Shown here: positions 24,862 to 33,971 of the stretch, piece by piece
How the letters are laid out: each line of letters begins with the position of its first letter
How positions within the stretch are numbered: position 1 is the stretch's first letter
Position numbers and translations under genes: made by a program
Assembly: GCF_009910675.1 (NCBI RefSeq)
Contig: NZ_RSEJ01000003.1
Span: forward strand, 186,001-250,000
Length of the DNA stretch: 64,000 bases
Direction of reading: 5' to 3'
From: Photobacterium alginatilyticum
Lineage (GTDB): Bacteria; Pseudomonadota; Gammaproteobacteria; Enterobacterales; Vibrionaceae
Notes under the pieces: model-generated
The model's input: only the letters and a program-made list of their open reading frames with translations
Database searches by the model: none
What the model was told of the DNA's origin: nothing

Positions 24862-24882
24862 AGCTTGTCGTTCAGGTGTTTC

Positions 24883-26415
24883 TTACTGACTTATCCATAC
24901 CGATACGGACCCACCGTTGACTGGGAAATACGCCCAGCCATCGCTATTGGTCCAGACACTTTCCGTTCTGTTCGAAAGGTGATCTTTGAATTCGGTACTT
25001 GGCTTGCCGGCATACATCCACTTGCCGCCCCCTGCTGCATCCGTCATGATAACTGCCATCGATTTAGGATGTTCAGCATCGCCTTCACGGGTCCAGCCAA
25101 TGATGTTTGGATCATCCATGTAGCTATGTTGTTTGCCGTACGCATAATTCTTCCTGGCCGTGATGAGCTCTTTTAAGTGACGTACCGGGGCCATATTAAT
25201 GTCGTGTCCCTTGTCGGAGTATTGCGCACCGTAATAATCGGCGTAGAAGACATTCGGGTATCCTTCCTCCCTTAGCAGGATGAAGGCGTAGGCTAATGGT
25301 TTGAACCACCAGTCAACCGGTGACTCTAGTGCTTGTAGTGGCTGGGTATCATGGTTTTCTACAATTGTGACAGCTTTGACGGGGTTGTCTTTCATCAGGG
25401 TGCCATCCATCAGGCGTCTCATATCGTAGTGACCACCAGAACGTGACGCCTGATAAAAGTTCATGTGTAATGGTGCATCAAATAACGACATCGTGCCCTG
25501 GGTTTTACTGATGAAGTTGTGCAGGTTGTTGACGTCATAGTTCCAATATTCACCGACGGTGAACAACTCTTTACCCGTCTTGCCTCTGAGGTATTGGATC
25601 CACTCCTGTAGATACTGATATTTAATGTGCTTCACGGCATCTAGTCTAAAGCCGTCGACGCCCGTCGTAGTGAGATACCACTCTCCCCAGTCTTTAAGCT
25701 CTTGTTTTACTTCTGGATGGTCCATATCTAAATCAGCATACATGAGGTAATCATAATTGCCTTTTTCGGAACTGACATCCCAGTCCCATGCCTTGCCGAT
25801 GCCTTTAAATTTGAAGATGGCTTTCTCTTTACCGGCATCATCCCAGTCTACGCCGTCAAAGTGATACCAGGTCCAGTGGAAACTTGAGTATTTGTCGTTT
25901 CTTCCCGGGAAGGTAAAGTCGACCCAGGCCTCGATCCATTTATCGCCTAGCTCTTTGTTTCTGTCATCCCAGTCGACCCTGACGGTATCAACCCAAAGCT
26001 TTTTGTCTGCGCCACCACGGTGGTTGAAAACAACGTCACCATAGATTTGAACATTGTTTTTGTGTGCTTCGTTAATTGCAGCAAGGTATTGTGCCTTGGT
26101 GCCGTACTTGGTGCGTACCGACCCTTTTTGGTCGAACTCTCCAAGGTCATACATATCGTAGACCCCGTAGCCAACATCATTACTACCGCCTGCGCCTTTG
26201 TATGCCGGTGGGAGCCAAAGTGAAGTAATACCATTTTCAGAGAGTGAAGCGGCATTGTCTTTAACCTCGTTCCACAAGCTACCGTCATTGCTGTTGTACC
26301 AATGGAAGTACTGCATCATGGTGCCATTTTGTGATGCACAGGCGTCATGGATATTAAGCGATAACAGTAGAGTGACGGATAGGGTGAGGCCGTGTTTTAT
26401 TTTAAAGCATGTCAT
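24883..26415 (-). CDS. Secreted alpha-amylase, GH13 (bacterial liquefying type)
   Basis: This 510-residue extracellular enzyme hydrolyses alpha-1,4 bonds in starch and glycogen. A signal peptide (1-27, cleavage after DACA) precedes a complete (beta/alpha)8 barrel: region I DVVFNH (127-132), nucleophile Asp259 in GFRLDAVKH, acid/base Glu289 in FTVGEYW and transition-state Asp356 in VENHDTQ. Region B and the C-terminal beta domain (about 420-510, ending GSVSVWISQ) are present. The sequence starts GTMMQYFHWYNSNDGSLWNE, as in the Bacillus-type subfamily (GH13_5). It is monocistronic and divergent from a small gene beyond a roughly 400-base spacer. Confidence 0.95.
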   Translation of the reverse strand: MTCFKIKHGLTLSVTLLLSLNIHDACASQNGTMMQYFHWYNSNDGSLWNEVKDNAASLSENGITSLWLPPAYKGAGGSNDVGYGVYDMYDLGEFDQKGSVRTKYGTKAQYLAAINEAHKNNVQIYGDVVFNHRGGADKKLWVDTVRVDWDDRNKELGDKWIEAWVDFTFPGRNDKYSSFHWTWYHFDGVDWDDAGKEKAIFKFKGIGKAWDWDVSSEKGNYDYLMYADLDMDHPEVKQELKDWGEWYLTTTGVDGFRLDAVKHIKYQYLQEWIQYLRGKTGKELFTVGEYWNYDVNNLHNFISKTQGTMSLFDAPLHMNFYQASRSGGHYDMRRLMDGTLMKDNPVKAVTIVENHDTQPLQALESPVDWWFKPLAYAFILLREEGYPNVFYADYYGAQYSDKGHDINMAPVRHLKELITARKNYAYGKQHSYMDDPNIIGWTREGDAEHPKSMAVIMTDAAGGGKWMYAGKPSTEFKDHLSNRTESVWTNSDGWAYFPVNGGSVSVWISQ

Positions 26416-26673
26416 GTTCTATACCTTTGTTTTTTATTATTAAGGCGCTTTATAAGTCATTGTTTTTTTCTTTCATATATCGCCGTGGGAAATGCTTGAT
26501 AGATCAAACATTCGGTGAGGGGATTGAAAGCAAGTTTTTGATCTTAGTGCAAATTTTGACCAATGTGCGGTAGGGCTACGGAATGTGATGTCAGTGTGAA
26601 ATATAGTCATTTGCACACTTGCCGTGGACAGGCTTTGAGCGTCTATCTGGGATGTTGCTAAAATTCATTTCAA

Positions 26674-26689
26674 ATAGATCTTGATCACA
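26674..26689 (+). promoter_or_regulatory. Probable CRP site upstream of the 32-codon gene
   Basis: ATAGATCTTGATCACA matches the CRP consensus TGTGATCTAGATCACA at 12 of 16 positions. If the -10 is TATTGT (26710-26715), the site is centred near -40, the usual class II activator position. The spacer 26416-26813 between the amylase and this small gene contains no other ORF; the site could also act on the divergent amylase promoter. Confidence 0.55.
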
Positions 26690-26813
26690 CTTTTAAGCTC
26701 GTATATAGTTATTGTGTAATTTAATTACGGAATTGAGTTACATAATCGAACTGTTAAGAAAGAATGCCAATCAGTTTGAACTATTAGTTACAGATTAATA
26801 CTAGGAGCTTAAA

Positions 26814-26912
26814 ATGAAAAAACTACGTAACTTCATGTCACTGTTTTCAACTCAGCTTAACTTTGACCGTAGCCAGTTTGCGGTTCGTGCGAACAGTACA
26901 TTTCAGCAATAG
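26814..26912 (+). CDS. Small protein gene (32 residues) with strong ribosome site
   Basis: An ORF of 32 codons starts MKKLRNFMSLFSTQLNFDR and ends with Gln-Gln. It is preceded by TAGGAG seven bases before the ATG, and by a probable CRP site and promoter about 100 bases upstream. The peptide is basic and polar with no membrane segment. An 11-bp stem (TACTGTTTCTG / CAGAAATAGTA) follows within 50 bases of the stop but lacks a T-run. I do not recognise the peptide. It could be a free-standing small protein, or the coding part of a dual-function RNA. The good ribosome site and a stop-free codon series argue that it is translated. Confidence 0.5.
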   Translation: MKKLRNFMSLFSTQLNFDRSQFAVRANSTFQQ

Positions 26913-26984
26913 TATCCCGTTGTATTTCTACTGTTTCTGATTGAACACAGAAATAGTAAGCCGTCAGGTCAGTGAAAACTTGAT

Positions 26985-27167
26985 TCAGTAAATGCCCAGC
27001 ATAGAAGTGGGGGATTTATGATCAAGGTTTTCATAGACTTGATGAAAAAGCGTTCTTTCCCCTATCTCAATTTCTCCTTTATCTGATCCCAGATAATCTA
27101 TCCCCAGCTTCTGTTGATAACTCACGAAAGCCACGAGTTTCGGGTCGGTATAACTTTTACCGCTCAA
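26985..27167 (-). CDS. Doubtful small ORF (60 residues)
   Basis: This frame would need a TTG start directly after an in-frame stop and has no clear ribosome site. The translated sequence (SYTDPKLVAFVSYQQKLG...) is soluble-looking with ordinary composition and could be a remnant of a longer gene. I do not recognise it. The surrounding 26913-27233 spacer shows nothing else. Confidence 0.2.
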   Translation of the reverse strand: MSGKSYTDPKLVAFVSYQQKLGIDYLGSDKGEIEIGERTLFHQVYENLDHKSPTSMLGIY

Positions 27168-27233
27168 AGTCTAAGTGGATAACGTTATGCCTTTAATAGG
27201 CTATGTTTGACCTAAGATAAGAGGTCGTTATTC

Positions 27234-27608
27234 ATGGTCTATCGCATATTGGCTGATCTGGTTGTTATCTTTCATCTCGTATTTATCGTCTTCGCGTTAT
27301 TGGGTGGGTTGCTGGTGATCTGGCGAGGCTACCTGTTACTTTTTCATATTCCTGCCGCGCTGTGGGTTGCAGTGATCAGCTTCAAAGGGTGGATTTGCCC
27401 ATTAACGCCGTTGGAAAACCGGTTAAGGCACTTAGCTGGTGGCGAGGGATATTCTGGAGGCTTTGTCGAACATTATTTGATCCCCATTATCTACCCGGTC
27501 GGGCTGCGTATTGATGTTCAGGTTGTACTGGGTGTTGTGGCTGTCGGGATCAATATTGCAATCTACTTGCTCGTCTATTATTGCTATATGAACAGGCGAG
27601 CAGGGTAG
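27234..27608 (+). CDS. DUF2784 family small membrane protein
   Basis: This 124-residue inner-membrane protein has four hydrophobic helices. The motifs RILADLVVIFHLVFIVFALL at the N-terminus and GWICPLTPLENRLR followed by GFVEHYLIPIIYP are those of the DUF2784 family, whose function is unknown. The ATG at 27234 follows TAAGAGGTCG. It is four bases from the hydrolase gene, so they are co-transcribed. Confidence 0.85.
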   Translation: MVYRILADLVVIFHLVFIVFALLGGLLVIWRGYLLLFHIPAALWVAVISFKGWICPLTPLENRLRHLAGGEGYSGGFVEHYLIPIIYPVGLRIDVQVVLGVVAVGINIAIYLLVYYCYMNRRAG

Positions 27609-27612
27609 GGGA

Positions 27613-28368
27613 ATGAAAAGTATATTGGTAACCGTTGTGGTGCTCTATGCACTTTTCGCTCTCACTTTCTGTTCCCTGCAACGGAAATTTCTGTATTTTC
27701 CTCAGCCTGCCAGCAATGTATATGGTGAGATGAATGTCAGCTTTGTCGTAGATGGGGTACAACTCAGTGGCTGGGCGTTAAACAAGGGGCAACCGAAGGC
27801 GTTAATCTATTATGGCGGCAATGCCGAAAGCATAGAAGCGAACATCCCCTTCTTCGAGGCAGTGGTGCCCGACTATACCGTTTACCTTATCCCCTATCGA
27901 GGCTACGGCAGCAATGCAGGAAATCCTACTGAGCAGGTGCTATACAGTGATGCTGTTCATATTTATAAGACAATAAAGAGTCAGCATGATTCGATATCCC
28001 TGATGGGACGAAGTCTTGGTTCCGGTGTGGCGACTTATGTGGCGGCAAACCGGAACGTGGATACGCTTATTTTGGTGACCCCGTTCGACAGTATTGAGAA
28101 TGTGGCAAAGGATATTTACTGGATGTTTCCTGTCTCTCTGATGCTCAAGGATACATTTCGTTCAGCGGATCGGGTTAAGGATATAACTGCCCAAACCTAC
28201 ATTTTCATAGCCGAAAATGATCGGGTGATCCCGCGAGCCAGAACCGACCAGCTAATCGCTCACTTTGGCGATCAGCTGGTGGAGGTAGTTATTGTGGACA
28301 ATGCAGGCCACAACACAATTTCTCAGTTCCCTGATTATGTATCAGGGCTTAAGCGGGCGCTGGACTAG
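27613..28368 (+). CDS. Membrane-anchored alpha/beta hydrolase (ABHD13/Bem46-like)
   Basis: This 251-residue protein has an N-terminal membrane helix (about 4-20, ILVTVVVLYALFALTFC) and an alpha/beta hydrolase fold. The nucleophile elbow is GRSLGSG (Ser near 137), and the acid is probably the Asp in ENDRVIPRAR. The catalytic His is in NAGHNTISQF. An oxyanion region YYGGNAES precedes it. The architecture matches the serine hydrolases often annotated as Bem46/ABHD13-like; the substrate is unknown. Its stop overlaps that of the convergent alcohol dehydrogenase by four bases, leaving no room for a terminator. Confidence 0.85.
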   Translation: MKSILVTVVVLYALFALTFCSLQRKFLYFPQPASNVYGEMNVSFVVDGVQLSGWALNKGQPKALIYYGGNAESIEANIPFFEAVVPDYTVYLIPYRGYGSNAGNPTEQVLYSDAVHIYKTIKSQHDSISLMGRSLGSGVATYVAANRNVDTLILVTPFDSIENVAKDIYWMFPVSLMLKDTFRSADRVKDITAQTYIFIAENDRVIPRARTDQLIAHFGDQLVEVVIVDNAGHNTISQFPDYVSGLKRALD

Positions 28369-29582
28369 CATTCGGCTTTTTCTGGAGCTTCGGTGTCAGG
28401 TGCAGCCTTTTCCGGTGTCACAACAAGAAACTGCTTTAGCAACTGTTCGCACTGACTTTGGCTCAAGTAACCCGGAACAGGGTAGGTACCATGGGCTTCA
28501 GCCAGTGCCCGTTGACTGATAAGTGTTATATCTTCGGCTTTTAATTCAGGAAATCCATTCGAAATGTTGAGTTTTTTATTGAGCTCAACCACCGCTTCAA
28601 TGAACTCACTGCCGCTGCTTAGGCCAATGACATTCGCCAACTCTTCCAAGCGCACCTTACAGTATGGGTGCAGCAAGCGTAGTACTTCGGGCAGTAGGAT
28701 CGCGTTCGCCTGTCCGTGCGGGATATGGTACATACCGCCGAGCTGGTGGGCGATAGCGTGAACATAGCCAACAAATGCGCGGGTAAAGGCGCAGCCAGCC
28801 TCATAAGATGCCATCGCCATTTGCTCTCGCGCTTCGAGATCTTGGCCATTGCTATAGGCTTTCGGTAGGAATTCGAAGATTTTCTCTATAGCCTGCTTGG
28901 CATATTTGTCACTCAGTGGCGTGTTATACGTACCGATGAATGCTTCTACTGCGTGGGTGAGTGCATCCATACCGGTTGCTGCTGTCATATCTTGCGGTAG
29001 CCCAATCATCAGCTTGGGATCGATGATCGCATAATCAGGCAGCAAGGCAGGATCGACGATCGCAAACTTTTGCCGTGCTGCCGGATCGGAAATAACTGCA
29101 GCGACAGTGGCTTCCGAGCCGGTACCGGCCGTGGTTGGAATCGCAAGAAATGGCGGTAGTTTTCTTCTGATTTTGAGTTTTCCGGCCATGGTTCTCACTG
29201 GCCTGTCTCTGACCACTTTAGCTCCGATCACTTTGGCGCAATCGATGGGTGATCCACCGCCGAGGGCGATAATTGAATCGCAGTGAAATTGCTTATAGAA
29301 ATCGGCACCGGTTGCCACTGTTGCGATTGTCGGGTCGGGCATCACTTGGTTGAAGATAGCGTAGTCGATGCCATGTTCATCCAGTGAATCGCAAAGTGCA
29401 GGAATGATGGCTGCAGAACTGCTCCTGCCGGTAACAATCATGGCCTTCTTCGCCCCGGCCGATGCCATCAGTTCGCCCGCTTTTTCGAGGCTGTTTATCC
29501 CAGCCTCAAGATGAGGGAAGGGGATGGTAACGAGTTTGTTGAGCTGTTTGTTGACGCTTACCATTGCTTTATATATCAACAT
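28365..29582 (-). CDS. Iron-containing alcohol dehydrogenase (group III)
   Basis: This 405-residue cytoplasmic NAD(P)-dependent dehydrogenase has the GGGSPIDCAK nucleotide motif (about 96-105), TTAGTGSEAT, and the iron ligands in TGMDALTHAVEAF and HAIAHQLGGMYHIPHGQANA. The family reduces aldehydes or oxidises short-chain alcohols; the exact substrate cannot be read from sequence. A 15-residue Pro/Glu/Ala-rich C-terminal tail (PEKAAPDTEAPEKAEC) is an extra. AAGGA precedes the ATG at 29582. It is monocistronic. Confidence 0.93.
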   Translation of the reverse strand: MLIYKAMVSVNKQLNKLVTIPFPHLEAGINSLEKAGELMASAGAKKAMIVTGRSSSAAIIPALCDSLDEHGIDYAIFNQVMPDPTIATVATGADFYKQFHCDSIIALGGGSPIDCAKVIGAKVVRDRPVRTMAGKLKIRRKLPPFLAIPTTAGTGSEATVAAVISDPAARQKFAIVDPALLPDYAIIDPKLMIGLPQDMTAATGMDALTHAVEAFIGTYNTPLSDKYAKQAIEKIFEFLPKAYSNGQDLEAREQMAMASYEAGCAFTRAFVGYVHAIAHQLGGMYHIPHGQANAILLPEVLRLLHPYCKVRLEELANVIGLSSGSEFIEAVVELNKKLNISNGFPELKAEDITLISQRALAEAHGTYPVPGYLSQSQCEQLLKQFLVVTPEKAAPDTEAPEKAEC

Positions 29583-29842
29583 ATCAAAATCCTTTTAAAC
29601 AGACGTTTGAATTATAGGGAGTAAGCATATCTTTGTATTGGAGCTGGTTCATATAATTGAGCAATGGCAATAACGAAAGTCACCTGGGGTCGATACAGTG
29701 CCAGAGGAACTGGCATTTATAATGAACATTGGCTGGCACTCATAAAAGCGTGATTAAGCGCGCTGATTTTTATGCTGAATTGTTATATAAGGTTTTGAAA
29801 GTAGAGTGTTTTTAAAATCAGTTAGTTTAGGCGTTATTTATA

Positions 29843-30391
29843 ATGAAGTGTACAAGCTGCAAAGTCGGTGTTTTATCTCCAAGCTTTATTGATGATTTAT
29901 TCCGTGCTCATACCTGCACGCATTGTGGCGGTAACTGGGTACTTGTTGAAGACTACGTGTCTTGGAAGGAAAACAACCCCGAGTTTAAATTCTCTGACAG
30001 TGTTACTTGTGAAGCCGAGGATACCGAGTCTGCGTTGCTTTGCCCGCAGTCGGGTAAAATTATGCGTAAGTTCCGTATCACATCGGAGAGTGCTCACCGC
30101 CTGGATTATAGCGCCAGTGTTGGCGGTGTATGGCTGGACAAAGGTGAGTGGGACCTGATGAAAAAGAGTGGACTTGCCGGCTCATTGAATGCCGTGCTGA
30201 CTGCTCAGTGGCAGAAAAACATCCGGATGAACACGGCTAAAGACAATTTTGCCGATCTGTATGCTGACAAGTTTGGCAAGGAATCTTATGAGAAGGTGAA
30301 AGAGATCCGCCAATGGCTCAGTGAGCAACCGAACAAGGCCGATCTGAGAGCCTATCTTTTGGCAGAAGACCCGTATTCGGCTGAGCGGTAA
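29843..30391 (+). CDS. Zinc-ribbon (zf-TFIIB-type) protein of unknown role
   Basis: This 182-residue cytoplasmic protein has an N-terminal zinc ribbon with CTSCKVG and CTHCGGNW. A second half-site LLCPQSGKIM...YSASVGGVWLDKGEWDLM resembles the ribbon core with the Cys pair partly lost. The GGxWLDxGE motif is typical of the zf-TFIIB family, which is widespread and poorly characterised. The C-terminal 80 residues are helical and charged. The ribosome site is weak (TTATTTATAATG), so expression may be modest. The 260-base spacer upstream shows a small TGCCAG/CTGGCA hairpin near 29700. Confidence 0.75.
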   Translation: MKCTSCKVGVLSPSFIDDLFRAHTCTHCGGNWVLVEDYVSWKENNPEFKFSDSVTCEAEDTESALLCPQSGKIMRKFRITSESAHRLDYSASVGGVWLDKGEWDLMKKSGLAGSLNAVLTAQWQKNIRMNTAKDNFADLYADKFGKESYEKVKEIRQWLSEQPNKADLRAYLLAEDPYSAER

Positions 30392-30423
30392 CCTCGAGAA
30401 ATATCTGTCTTGAACAGTTCTTT

Positions 30424-30466
30424 AATGAAACCACATAGGGCAGTTGTACTATTATGTGGTTTCATT
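30424..30466 (+). terminator. Terminator or attenuator between zinc-ribbon gene and SDR gene
   Basis: A perfect 14-bp stem (AATGAAACCACATA / TATGTGGTTTCATT) with a 15-base loop is followed by CCTTTCT. The next gene starts 20 bases later, so some readthrough is possible. Confidence 0.65.
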
Positions 30467-30485
30467 CCTTTCTAAAAGGCATTCT

Positions 30486-31151
30486 ATGATTTTAATTACA
30501 GGCGCAAGTAGCGGCTTGGGAGCGGCATTGGCTCAGCTGTATAGTGCTGAAGGAACCCCGCTGGTACTGACTGGCCGTAATGAGCAGCGACTCTCCTCCG
30601 TGGTTGACAATTTGCCGGGGCCAGTGCAGGCGACACCGGTTGATCTTACCGCTTCGGAAAAAGTGGCTGAGTTATTCGACTCACTGGATCAAGTGCCAGA
30701 TACCGTTATTCACTGCGCAGGCAGCGGGTATTTTGGCCCGATTGAAGAGCAGAACCCAAGTGAAATCAACAAATTGATTGAGAATAACGTCACGTCTTCG
30801 ATTTTCTTGCTGCGTGAGTTGGTTGCACGCTATCGTGACCATAAGGTTAATGTGGTGGTGGTGATGTCGACGGCAGCGCAGCTTGCCAAGGCAGGAGAGT
30901 CCACCTATTGCGCGGCTAAGTGGGCTGTACGCGGGCTCGTTGAATCGGTACGCCTTGAGCTGAAGGGAAGCCCGATGAAGCTGGTTGCGGTATATCCCGG
31001 TGGTATGGCGACAGATTTTTGGAAAACCAGTGGCAAAGCGCTTGATACATCCTCATTTATGACGGCGGAAGAAGCCGCGAAAATGCTCAAACAAGCGCTA
31101 GTCGCCACAGAGCATGGCTTTGTTTCGGATATTACGATCAATCGGCACTAG
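30486..31151 (+). CDS. Short-chain dehydrogenase/reductase
   Basis: This 221-residue Rossmann-fold oxidoreductase begins MILITGASSGLGAALAQLYS (TGxxxGxG cofactor motif, residues 5-12). It has HCAGSGYFG (NAG-type motif), a catalytic Ser near VVMSTAAQ and the YxxxK motif in TYCAAKWAVRG. The Arg in LTGRNEQR suggests NADPH preference. I place the start at the ATG at 30486, with AAAAGG upstream; a longer frame from 30444 passes through the terminator stem. The substrate is unknown. Confidence 0.88.
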   Translation: MILITGASSGLGAALAQLYSAEGTPLVLTGRNEQRLSSVVDNLPGPVQATPVDLTASEKVAELFDSLDQVPDTVIHCAGSGYFGPIEEQNPSEINKLIENNVTSSIFLLRELVARYRDHKVNVVVVMSTAAQLAKAGESTYCAAKWAVRGLVESVRLELKGSPMKLVAVYPGGMATDFWKTSGKALDTSSFMTAEEAAKMLKQALVATEHGFVSDITINRH

Positions 31152-31441
31152 TTAGTGCGTTGATTTTAAGGTTATTTGCTGTTGTTGCACTGAGTCTCAA
31201 TGATAGTTTTTGGGAGTAAGATCAAAATATCGCTGTACAAAAAATAAACAACTGGTATTATCTTGGCCAGTTCTACAGAGAGTTATTGAATGCAACATCA
31301 AGTACAAGTTAAACCTTCAGCTACTTATACGCTAGCGTATAGTACCTATGTGTTTCCTTATATTTCTCGTAACATTAGATAATTCAATAGATTAGCATAT
31401 CGCTTTTCGCGATTAATTCATGAATATATAAGGGGCATCAT
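31152..31441 (+). promoter_or_regulatory. Promoter and long leader of the cold-shock gene
   Basis: The 290-base spacer has no ORF. It ends with AAGGGGCAT before the ATG at 31442, a strong ribosome site. Cold-shock genes of this type normally carry a long structured 5' leader that acts as a thermosensor. I see short dyads (GCTAGCGTATAG near 31330) but cannot assign a defined structure. Confidence 0.4.
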
Positions 31442-31654
31442 ATGTCTAATTCAGCTACTGGTATCGTAAAATGGTTCAACGAAGAGAAAGGTTTTGGTTT
31501 CATCACGCAAGATAATGGTGGTGCCGATGTTTTTGTTCACTTCCGAGCAATCGCTTCTGAAGGTTTTAAAACACTGGCTGAAGGCCAGAAAGTTTCTTTT
31601 GACATTGAGCAAGGCCAGAAAGGTCTTCAAGCTGCAAATGTTGTAGCGCTATAA
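31442..31654 (+). CDS. Cold-shock protein, CspA family
   Basis: This 70-residue single-domain OB-fold RNA chaperone has the RNP1 motif KGFGFITQ and RNP2 motif VFVHFRAI, and starts [17 protein letters not shown], as CspA/CspD proteins do. It melts RNA secondary structure and may act at low temperature or in growth transitions. Its strong ribosome site, its tight terminator 20 bases downstream and its single-gene unit fit a highly expressed gene. Confidence 0.96.
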   Translation: MSNSATGIVKWFNEEKGFGFITQDNGGADVFVHFRAIASEGFKTLAEGQKVSFDIEQGQKGLQAANVVAL

Positions 31655-31673
31655 GTCTGAAAGTAAAGACAAT

Positions 31674-31702
31674 AAAAGGTCGCCATTGGCGGCCTTTTCT
31701 GT
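31674..31702. terminator. Terminator between the cold-shock gene and the MocR gene
   Basis: An 11-bp stem (AAAAGGTCGCC / GGCGGCCTTTT, one wobble) with an ATT loop is followed by CTGTTTTC. The symmetric A/T arms allow action in both directions. Confidence 0.8.
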
Positions 31703-31713
31703 TTTCTTCCAGT

Positions 31714-33081
31714 TTAGTCCTCTGTTCTCAAATCAATTTCACGCCTGATAATCTCCAGTCCAGTTTTTAGCTGGTTCCGGCTGGTAGGCCCGGTCAGCGA
31801 AATCCGTATCGCCGCTGGGGGCGGGTATCGACCGACTGTAAACATTTCGGCCTCGCGCACGTGAACGCCTTTGTCCTGAAGCCGATGGCTGAAACGGTAG
31901 CCGGTTAGAGGCTCGGGCAAGGGAATCCAGCTGTTGAAGCCCGGTACGACATTGTTACTGTGCTGAGGGAAGTACTGGTTCAGCAATCGGTGCCGGGCAT
32001 TGAGTTCGAGGGCGATTTCCTTGTCGACGTGCTCCATAGCGCCATTGGTTAGCCATCGGCATACCAGATCAATCATGAGCGGACTGATATGCATACAATT
32101 TGCCCGCAGTGCTTTTTGCATTTCTCCTCGTAAAGAGAGTGGCACGATAAGGTAGCCGACGCGCAAACCGCCTGCGAAGTATTTGGAAAAGCTTCCGACA
32201 TATAACGTGATATCAGGAGCGATGGCTACAAGTGGTGTTTTACGGTGGCTTGGCGGGCAGTAAAGGACATCATCTTCGATGATCAGAACATGGTGGCGGC
32301 GACAGATTTCAATGATTTTCAAGCGACGGCTGTCACTCGTCTGTATCCCTGTCGGGTTTTGAACCGCGGGGGTCAGGTAGAGCAGCCGAGGCTTGTGGCG
32401 TTTGCAGTGAAGTTCCAAATCTTCAGGAATGATCCCCATTTCATCAAACTGTACCGGCACGAGCTTGCGCTCGGATTGCTGGCAGGTATGGACGAATTCG
32501 GCGTAACACAACCCTTCGACCAATATGGTTTCTTTTGGGCGCGTTAATGCGTGAACAATAATCGCTAAGCTATGTTGCCCGCCGTATGTCCAGATCAGAC
32601 GACGATTATCAATATCACATTGTAGGCGTTTTGTGAGCCATTGCTGCAAGGTGTGGTTATGCCCCTGCAATCCTTCGGTACTGTAATAATCCAGAACGGC
32701 TTTTTGTGCCGTCGGTTCATCGGACAAATCTTGTAAAATAGCGGAAAGATGCTGTTGCTGGCTTAATAGCAGTGGTCGGCAAATAGCGAGATCAATGCCT
32801 TCCCGGGTTGTGATCGGATGGTAGAAGGTATCCTGTTCTGCTTGCCGGTCTTTGACATAGGTACCGCTGCCAACCTTGGGCTCTATCAGTCCTCGTCGCT
32901 CAAGTTCTTGATAGGCACGAGTGATTGTCCCTACCGTAACACCCAGTCGATATGAAAGAATTCGCTGAGGCGGAAGCTTGGTGTTTGCCTTTATCTCATT
33001 GCTTTCTATCGCTTCGGCAAATGCATCGGCCAGTGCAATGAACTTGGGGCCGAGACGGCCTGAGAGATCGGGAATGAACAT
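31714..33081 (-). CDS. MocR-family regulator (GntR helix-turn-helix plus aminotransferase domain)
   Basis: This 455-residue protein has an N-terminal GntR-type winged helix (about 1-80, LPPQRILSYRLGVTVGTITR) joined to a fold-type I PLP aminotransferase-like domain. The PLP lysine is in YVGSFSKYFAGGLR, with LTPAVQNPTG and EDDVLYCPP upstream. MocR proteins use this domain to sense PLP or amino compounds. AAGG lies five bases before the ATG at 33081; the GTG two codons upstream is less likely. It is divergent from the LysE-type exporter gene, the usual target of such a linked regulator. Confidence 0.92.
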   Translation of the reverse strand: MFIPDLSGRLGPKFIALADAFAEAIESNEIKANTKLPPQRILSYRLGVTVGTITRAYQELERRGLIEPKVGSGTYVKDRQAEQDTFYHPITTREGIDLAICRPLLLSQQQHLSAILQDLSDEPTAQKAVLDYYSTEGLQGHNHTLQQWLTKRLQCDIDNRRLIWTYGGQHSLAIIVHALTRPKETILVEGLCYAEFVHTCQQSERKLVPVQFDEMGIIPEDLELHCKRHKPRLLYLTPAVQNPTGIQTSDSRRLKIIEICRRHHVLIIEDDVLYCPPSHRKTPLVAIAPDITLYVGSFSKYFAGGLRVGYLIVPLSLRGEMQKALRANCMHISPLMIDLVCRWLTNGAMEHVDKEIALELNARHRLLNQYFPQHSNNVVPGFNSWIPLPEPLTGYRFSHRLQDKGVHVREAEMFTVGRYPPPAAIRISLTGPTSRNQLKTGLEIIRREIDLRTED

Positions 33082-33245
33082 TGTCACCTTCTCAAGGGGG
33101 ACATTTACTTGTTGAATACAGAATAGATAAGGGAGAAAGAGAAGGAAATAAAAGAATTGTCATGGTGACGCATAAACAATAGGTATTAACGCGATTCTCT
33201 CGTTACGCTGAGTTCATTGAGTGACACAGTGTGAAGGAAAGTAAG

Positions 33246-33854
33246 ATGGATACTGTTTGGGAGTTGCTGCCAGCAATGAGTTTGTTTGCGTTTGTTACCG
33301 CGATGACACCGGGTCCGAATAATTTTTTGCTGGCAAGCTCAGGGGCGCAGTTTGGTGTTCGTCGGTCCGTGAGGCACTTGGTTGGTATTCGATTTGGTAT
33401 CGTCTTCTTATTGTTGTTCTGTGCCGGAGGGGTGGCAATTGCACTTGAACAGCATCCGACGTTATATCGTGCGTTACGCTATCTGGGGTTGGGATATATG
33501 TTATGGTTGGTAGCAAAATTGATCGTACTCAACAGCATGGCTAACAACCAAGAAGGGGGACGTCCTCTGTCTTTCCTGCAGGCAATGTTTTTCCAGCTTG
33601 GCAATATTAAAGCGTGGATGGCTTGCTTGGCACTGGTAACGAGCTATAGCTTACCCGGAGATTACTGGCTGTCTGTTCTTGCGATTATTGTTGTGTTTAC
33701 GGTATTTGGCTTTTTTGCCAATAGCTGTTGGACATTGCTCGGGCGCTGGATAAAAACGCATTTAGACACCCCTGGAAAACAACGTGTTTTCAACCTTGGC
33801 ATCGGTTTGCTGACGATTGTTTCGCTTGCTCCGGCCTTTACGGCTGGTATATAG
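33246..33854 (+). CDS. LysE/RhtB-family amino acid exporter
   Basis: This 202-residue inner-membrane protein has about six transmembrane helices and the family motif TAMTPGPNNFLLASSGAQFG near the N-terminus. The family exports amino acids such as homoserine, threonine, lysine or cysteine; which one cannot be told. I use the ATG at 33246 (AAGGA upstream) rather than the in-frame GTG at 33231. The divergent MocR gene and the 164-base shared spacer suggest co-regulation. Confidence 0.9.
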   Translation: MDTVWELLPAMSLFAFVTAMTPGPNNFLLASSGAQFGVRRSVRHLVGIRFGIVFLLLFCAGGVAIALEQHPTLYRALRYLGLGYMLWLVAKLIVLNSMANNQEGGRPLSFLQAMFFQLGNIKAWMACLALVTSYSLPGDYWLSVLAIIVVFTVFGFFANSCWTLLGRWIKTHLDTPGKQRVFNLGIGLLTIVSLAPAFTAGI

Positions 33855-33971
33855 AGTGGTTAATGACTGTCTAAATTTGCGATAACTGTTTGAACGTTCG
33901 ACAGTTGGAAAATATATGCAAAATTAGACCTTTACAAGCTTAAGTTAGCCCCGTATTATTCGCGCACTTAC

